A stretch of DNA of 64,000 nt from Dryomyza anilis (taxonomy: Eukaryota; Arthropoda; Insecta; Diptera; Dryomyzidae): positions 82,796,638 to 82,860,637 of the forward strand of contig OX638131.1 of the NCBI GenBank assembly GCA_951804985.1. Direction: 5' to 3'. Position 1 is the stretch's first letter. Each line of letters opens with the position of its first letter. Position numbers and translations under genes: made by a program. Positions 58,540-64,000 of the stretch are shown here, piece after piece. The notes beneath the pieces are model-generated. The model did no database searches. It was not told the DNA's origin and saw only the letters and a program-made list of their open reading frames with translations.

Positions 58540-58854
58540 AGCGCGACACACACATTCAGACAGCGGACAGACAGACAGTCAGCCACGGCGACGGCAGCGC
58601 AGTCAGCGCGCAGTTTTCGAAAGGCAGCCCAGTCAACCAACAGTGTACCAAGTCGCGGACTACGTGATCTGCGCGTAGCAAAAAAATTCAACAACCGAAT
58701 CTGTTGAAATAACAGAAAAGCTGTTGAAATAACAGAGACAATTTGGCAGTAAACCAGTGCTGCAGGCGTCGCAGTCGCCACAGAGTAGTGCGGCGGCCCC
58801 CCTGCAACGTCAGTAGACTTTTTCGAATTTCTTGAAAACTTTTAGCATTTTTCG
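58540..58854 (+). other. Putative 5' untranslated exon with strong splice donor
   Basis: GC-richer block with several TCAGT/CAGTCAG initiator-like words (58577-58605) and ending TTTTCG|GTAAGT (GT at 58855), a consensus donor. No long frame runs through it, so it would be an untranslated first exon (perhaps starting upstream near 57950). The coding exons would lie beyond the donor and possibly outside the window. Gene identity unknown. Confidence 0.4.
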
Positions 58855-61800
58855 GTAAGTTTTGCTCTCGATAAAAAAAGCCTGCCTTAATTTATTTTTT
58901 GTCAAGTGAAATTAACAGAATCAGTTGCTATTCGCACAAAGTGCTAGAGCGAGAAAGCACGAGTGAGCGAAAGCGACTGCGGTGCGCGATGGAAACATGT
59001 GTGCGTCGTAGTCCGTCTGTCCGTCCGTCGTCGATGAAAAATTATATAAAAGTTTTTGCCGACTACACGACGACGTCGGTGATGATGGCGCGCACGGGCG
59101 GGCGCGCGGTCAACAGCAGCAGTAGTTGGACGGACATATACAATACCAAGGGACAGATAAATGGATGCAGGCACAGCCAGATGGATAAACAGCTAAATGG
59201 ATAGATATATGACGTACAGATAGCAGAAATTACAGTTGAATGGACAGACAGATAGTGTAGTCCGCTGAACACATAGACAGTAGTTAGTCAGACATCTGCT
59301 AAAAATCAAAATCGAAAAAAAGAAAAAATAATTAATTGTGTTGCCTTCATTAGTGTACAAAAAAACAAAAATCTCTATTTAATATGAGCCCGTAGTGTCG
59401 TGAAAAATGTGTACGAAATAAAAAATGCCAACTCGATCCATTACCACGTCGTCACAGGGGGTGGAACGCGACGCCAATCGATAATTCGATGTTTTATTAC
59501 ATTTTTTCGAAGTCAAATGCAATTTTTCTGCAGTATTACCAAAGTTTTCAAAACGTGCTCTAATAAGTGTCGCTTTCGCAATTGCAAAAATGAAAATATA
59601 AAACTTGATAAAAAAATTCTGTGCGCGTCTTCAAAATGTCGACAATCGATTATACACTATTCTATGTTTTTTTCGCAAAGTTTTATTCGATGTAAAATCA
59701 AAACTTGTTAAATTTGCAAAATATTAATATTGTGTATGTGTGTGAAGTTTTTGTCTTAATTGCATTTTGTAAAATTGCACTTTTTTTATCAATTTTCATT
59801 ATAATTATATGGTTTATTCTGCGAACAGTTTTCTGAGAAATAAATATATCGAAATCACATTTTATTGATTGTTGAAAGTTAAAATAATGTTGCTTGATTA
59901 TATAAATACTAATCTGCGCTAATTAATGAGAAGTGTCTATAATTTCCATATAGAATTAGTAATTAATTGTTCTATAAATAGATATCTGTGTGTCGAATTA
60001 ATTTATTTTACTTTTTATCAAATAAATAAAAAAAATGCTTTTTAATAAATTAATTTCTATTTCGAAAATGTGTTTAATGAAATTTCATAACTTAAACATT
60101 TCCTTGCAAAATTTTGCTTGATCGATATTGCATACGTTGAGTGGTACCGTCTGGCCGTGCGCACTGCTCTATGTTTCACAAAGTTTGTGATTTGTTTCTA
60201 TACATTATGTTGCTGTAAGTGTTGGTACGTTTTCTATCAGACCATTCGGTTTCAGTTTAGTCAACTGATTCTTATACATGCCTCCATTACTGTGTTACCT
60301 TTGGGTATTTTTATTTAATAAACTATTTCGAAACTGTTAATCAGTATTAGTTGATATAGTCCTCCGATCAACTAACTGCCTTCTTTTCCGCCTATTTTAC
60401 TCTTTAATTAAACACTTTACATCAACCGACGAATACTCCCTCTAACCATTCCCACACCTGCACCCATCGTCATCATCATTGTCAACCACAGCAGCATCGA
60501 TGTTGGGTTTCATTTCGAAATATGGCTTCGGTTCTCAGTACTCTTTGCCTGATACACAGCAATTTGGATGTATGGTTGGTGTTTCTTTTTTGTTTTAATG
60601 TTATTGGCTGTTGTCCGCTCGCTGTTATTATTATAAAACTCCATATTGTTGCACTGCTCGCGTTTTCATTTCTGTCATTTACAATATTTTTTGTGTAAAA
60701 CTACAATTAGATCATATTTTTCTATAGTTTGTTATATAACTAGTTAATTACGTTATATACCCTATATAAATAATGCTCTGCTTTCTGGAAATGTAAGTGC
60801 TTTCCAATGAGCAATTATTTTTATATAAATTTATATAAATTTTATATTTATAATAACTACATTTAAATGAAAATCATTACTGATTTTTGTCAAATAATTA
60901 TTGCAACGTACACATCAGCAGTTACCATTTGTCTAGCTATTTGCTTTATGTGATTCATTAGTATCTATACATTTTTCCATTATCACATAGCATAAACTGA
61001 AACTCAGTAGTATTTTTCGTGTTTGTGAAGATACATTTTTTTATTATTGAGAATATTTATTTAATATTTTTATTTGATGTATTATCTATCATTAAAACAA
61101 ACAGCTTGTTTTATTTATTTTTGTTTCAATAATTAAAATAGCATTATATAATACACACTTTTAATGCATTTTATAAAAATTGTGTAAATTCTATGTTCAA
61201 ATATTATTTTAAAAAATGTGAAAATAACTCTACTCAACAGGATTTTTTGCCATTGACAATTCAATAAAATTTGCTGGTGTTAATTTTGATTTCATAATCA
61301 CTTTTTTCATATTACGTAACGTTTTTGAGAATATTGAATTCGTAATTCCGTTCTCAATTTATAAAAATATAGTAAGTACTATATTGAAAATTACCCCTTA
61401 TTTTGTAAAACGAAAAGCGACTCGTCAAAATTCCAGTGAAAGCTTTTCTTTACTTGTTCATTTCGCCATCGTTTTTGTTTCATTCAGTGCAAAAAAAAAT
61501 CTGTCACTTGAATTTTTACAAAATAAGGGGGTTAGTTTTACAAAAAAACCTTTAACGCAATTTTTTTAAAAATTGTCAGGACAAATTTCAATATACTAAT
61601 GATAACGTTTTTAAGAGAATCGGATCCAAACTTGGATTTTTTTTTAAAGATATTTTTTCAATATATATATTTTTTTAATAGTTTGAGTTTTGATGTTCAA
61701 TTTTCACATTCACATTCTTTTGTCAAAGATATTAATATCTCTAAAGTCGACTTTCGGTTATAGCTTAGGCTAATAGTTTGAATTATTTAAATTACGTGTT

Positions 61801-62199
61801 TTCTATCATTCTATCATTAGCAAGCAAACAATTTAAAAAAAAAACTAATAATTTACGAAAATCCTTCATAATGAGAAAACTCAGATTGTTTAAATTTTTT
61901 GTTTTGTTGTAAAACAAATTTGATCCACAAATTTAAACAGTGTTGCGGTCTTTCTGAGAAGTTGTTTTCGTATATGTTAAAAATCTCGATGTTGGCCCTT
62001 TTTAGGTTCCGTATTTTATTTTGAACATTTCCACTTTTAAATGATATGAAAGTCAACAATTTTATGTAATTCGGTGACTTTTATAAAATATCTAAAACGT
62101 GCTCATAATATCTAGGTACATTTTGACATAGTGAATACATGAAAATAAGAGCCAATTTCAACATTTTAACAGAGATGTTTCTTTTTAATTAGCATTGCA
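58855..62199. other. Probable intron or intergenic DNA
   Basis: 58900-59240 remains GC-richer with (GACGGACA) words and could be an alternative first exon; the 101-residue frame at 58899 has no domain. Beyond 59300 the sequence is AT-rich. A pyrimidine-rich CAACC/CATC section is at 60360-60500. No coding exon recognised. Confidence 0.3.
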
Positions 62200-62966
62200 C
62201 CTTTTGACGATATCATATATATTTGCTTTTGATATCGTCACTGTCATGCCAAAGGGGCGAATGTGCATTTTTAAAAAATGTTGGGAAATCAAATTTTGAA
62301 GTTTGAAATGCTTTAAAAATTAGAAAAATTTATATTTTCTTTAATTTTGTTGTGGTGTTTTAATTTATTCGTCAATTATTATAACGTATATAAAATATCT
62401 TTAGATTTGGACAACCTACTGAATTATAAATACGGATTTTGTGAGGCTATATTCTGATCAAATATCCTGATTTATAGCAAAACTTGAAAAGATTCGCCCT
62501 TTTGGCATGACAAAATTTTCAGTTTTTCCAAATAGTAATGTGGAGGCATTAATTGTTTGTTTTTAAAGCACCTGTAGATCTGAATCATTAATTAAAAATA
62601 TTTTGTCAGACATTAATTTGCCATTTCTTATTTGCAGGAAAAAATGTTTGGCAAAATATTTTTAAATAATGATGCAGTTCGATAGGTGCTTTGAAAATAA
62701 ATAATATATGCCTTTACACTACTATTTTATCTTATACCAATAAAAAGTTATGGCGAAAAAACTAAAAAATTCGCCCTTTTGGCATGACAAGATTTTTAAT
62801 TTTTCAAATTCGTCCTTTTGGTTTTGTCTTTTGTGGCTAGAAATACCCAACAAAATTACACGCGAATTTGGCACAGCATACTTGAGGATATACTACATTC
62901 AAAAATGTAAAAAACGCAAATGTCAAAAATTGCACATTCGCCCCTTTGGCATGATAGTGACGATAT
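62200..62966. repeat. Inverted repeat with four TTCGCCC-TTTGGCATGA copies
   Basis: The word TGCACATTCGCCCCTTTGGC occurs at the right end (62929-62953) and inverted at the left (62243-62273), each next to a GTGACGATAT segment. Two more copies of TTCGCCCTTTTGGCATGACA lie between at 62494 and 62769, both plus. The outer pair resembles terminal inverted repeats about 700 bp apart; the inner pair is extra. An unclassified non-autonomous element is the simplest reading. Confidence 0.6.
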
Positions 62967-63406
62967 GTTTTCAAAAGATTTTTCATGGTTTATCAATTTC
63001 AGCTGTCATTTAAAAAGCCAATGATATTCATTGGCTTTTATGTACACTTAAACAATCTGTAATAAATGTGGTTACTAAAAATAATGTTAAAAATGTGAAG
63101 AATCAAAATTTGTGCAGATTTTATTCCGCAGATTAAAAGTTGAATGTTTTTTATAGCAATTAAAAATTTGTCTTAAATTTTTATGCAATTCTCGAAAAAC
63201 TGAATATAAAGTCTAAATCCTCAGTCTAAATTGTATATGGTGTATCCGATGTCCATATGCAAATTTTCAAAAGTAGTACTATTTTTAATAATGTTTTAAA
63301 AATTGAAAAATACATGATTAGATTAATAGCCAAATTTTTGCGTCCAATGACAATTGTTATCAATGACAATTGTTACCAATTACAGTGGTTTCAAAATTTT
63401 GCTATA
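62967..63406. other. Gene-free stretch
   Basis: AT-rich; AATGACAATTGTTA is repeated as a short near-tandem pair at 63348-63376. Otherwise nothing recognised. Confidence 0.4.
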
Positions 63407-63722
63407 ACCCAGCATACCAAACGATAATATTACTATATCCAAACGATATAGTTTATTGACTAAAATTGTCGTTTTCGATAATCTATAATGATACGAAAAC
63501 GATACGGTTTTCGATAAAAACGATATCGTTGTTTTTGTCCTTATAGATATCAAGATGATATCATAAATGGATTTATTTTCGATAAACAAATTTATTTGTT
63601 CAGAAAATTTTATTTTTTAACAAAAATAATAAAAAACAGGCAATGAATTTTTGAAATACTTTGAGTTTTATATCTAAAATTCATCATTTTTATATCGAAT
63701 ATAAAAATTATTGTCAAATGGA
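63407..63722 (+). repeat. GATATC-rich dispersed repeat, copy 3
   Basis: Begins CCCAGCATACCAAACGATAA and follows the copy at 45295-45625 with scattered differences to ATTGTCAAATG. Contains several GATATC/ATCGATAA words. Confidence 0.72.
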
Positions 63723-64000
63723 CACCTATCCAAATTTCATGTTCCTAGGTCTAAGAGTTTGGGCTGGTCGATGATAGCACAGTCTATCAGTACTTGTTAT
63801 TTTTTATATATAGAATTTACGCTCTTATAATATAAAACGACTGAATTGAAATGGAAAAAAAATAATGCCATGATATTTAGCGTATTCACAGTTTCGTGGT
63901 ATTGGTACGACTTTGTACGAATACGACAGTACGGCAACTAAACTGTGAGCACCCCTTTTCTGCCCGTTCACATATTTCGTCAAATAAATGCAGCTTATTA
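63723..64000. other. Gene-free end of window
   Basis: TTTCATGTTCCTAGGTCTAA near 63737 may be part of an element's untranslated end, but I found no second copy. Nothing else recognised. Confidence 0.3.

Noticed and set aside
58899..59204. 101-residue frame as a first coding exon
   Set aside because: No domain or codon pattern; it lies in leader-like sequence just after a splice donor, so it may be intronic or untranslated.

Overview
The window looks like repeat-rich heterochromatic or intergenic DNA from a dipteran insect. A higher fly, probably a tephritid-like fruit fly, fits best. The basis is the very AT-rich background, an intronless secreted trypsin with a TATA/GATA promoter, and a mobile-element set typical of fly genomes: Loa-, I- and Jockey-type LINEs, a P-element family transposase with a THAP domain, hAT and CACTA-like DNA transposons, Helitrons, DINE-1-like elements, a tRNA-derived SINE and a Polinton polymerase remnant. 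The taxon is inference; family names come from protein motifs and termini I could read, not from a database search.

Layout. 1-9.5 kb: Polinton-type DNA polymerase B remnant, a minisatellite-bearing Helitron, a LINE endonuclease fragment, a tRNA-SINE and a MITE-like repeat. 9.5-15.2 kb: a nearly full-length but frameshifted Loa-type LINE (ORF1, then EN-RT-RNase H ORF2) between two ~730-bp direct repeats. 15.9-18.5 kb: Jockey EN scrap, second Helitron, BEL/Pao gag remnant interrupted by a truncated Loa 3' end. 19.2-24.6 kb: a degenerate CACTA/EnSpm-like element with transposase and second gene. 24.7-27.6 kb: palindromic MITEs and a DINE-1-like element nested in an older repeat. 28.8-29.9 kb: the one intact, confidently functional gene, a trypsin. 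30.6-33.8 kb: an I-clade LINE wreck split by a third Helitron. 33.8-43.1 kb: two P-type copies in opposite orientation, one split by a 2.8-kb hAT-like element with a perfect 8-bp duplication, with long simple repeats between them. 43-54.6 kb: MITEs, two more copies of the hAT-like family, another DINE-1-like copy and a Jockey LINE. 54.6-64 kb: mostly unique AT-rich DNA with a GC-richer stretch at 58.5-59.2 kb that resembles a promoter and 5' untranslated exon of a gene continuing to the right, plus two more repeats.

No operon-like cooperation is expected. Apart from the trypsin, every recognised protein-coding unit is mobile-element derived and broken. The most informative features are the nested insertions, which give relative ages, the shared termini, which define at least five repeat families from this window alone, and several palindromic structures that could give double-stranded RNA if transcribed.
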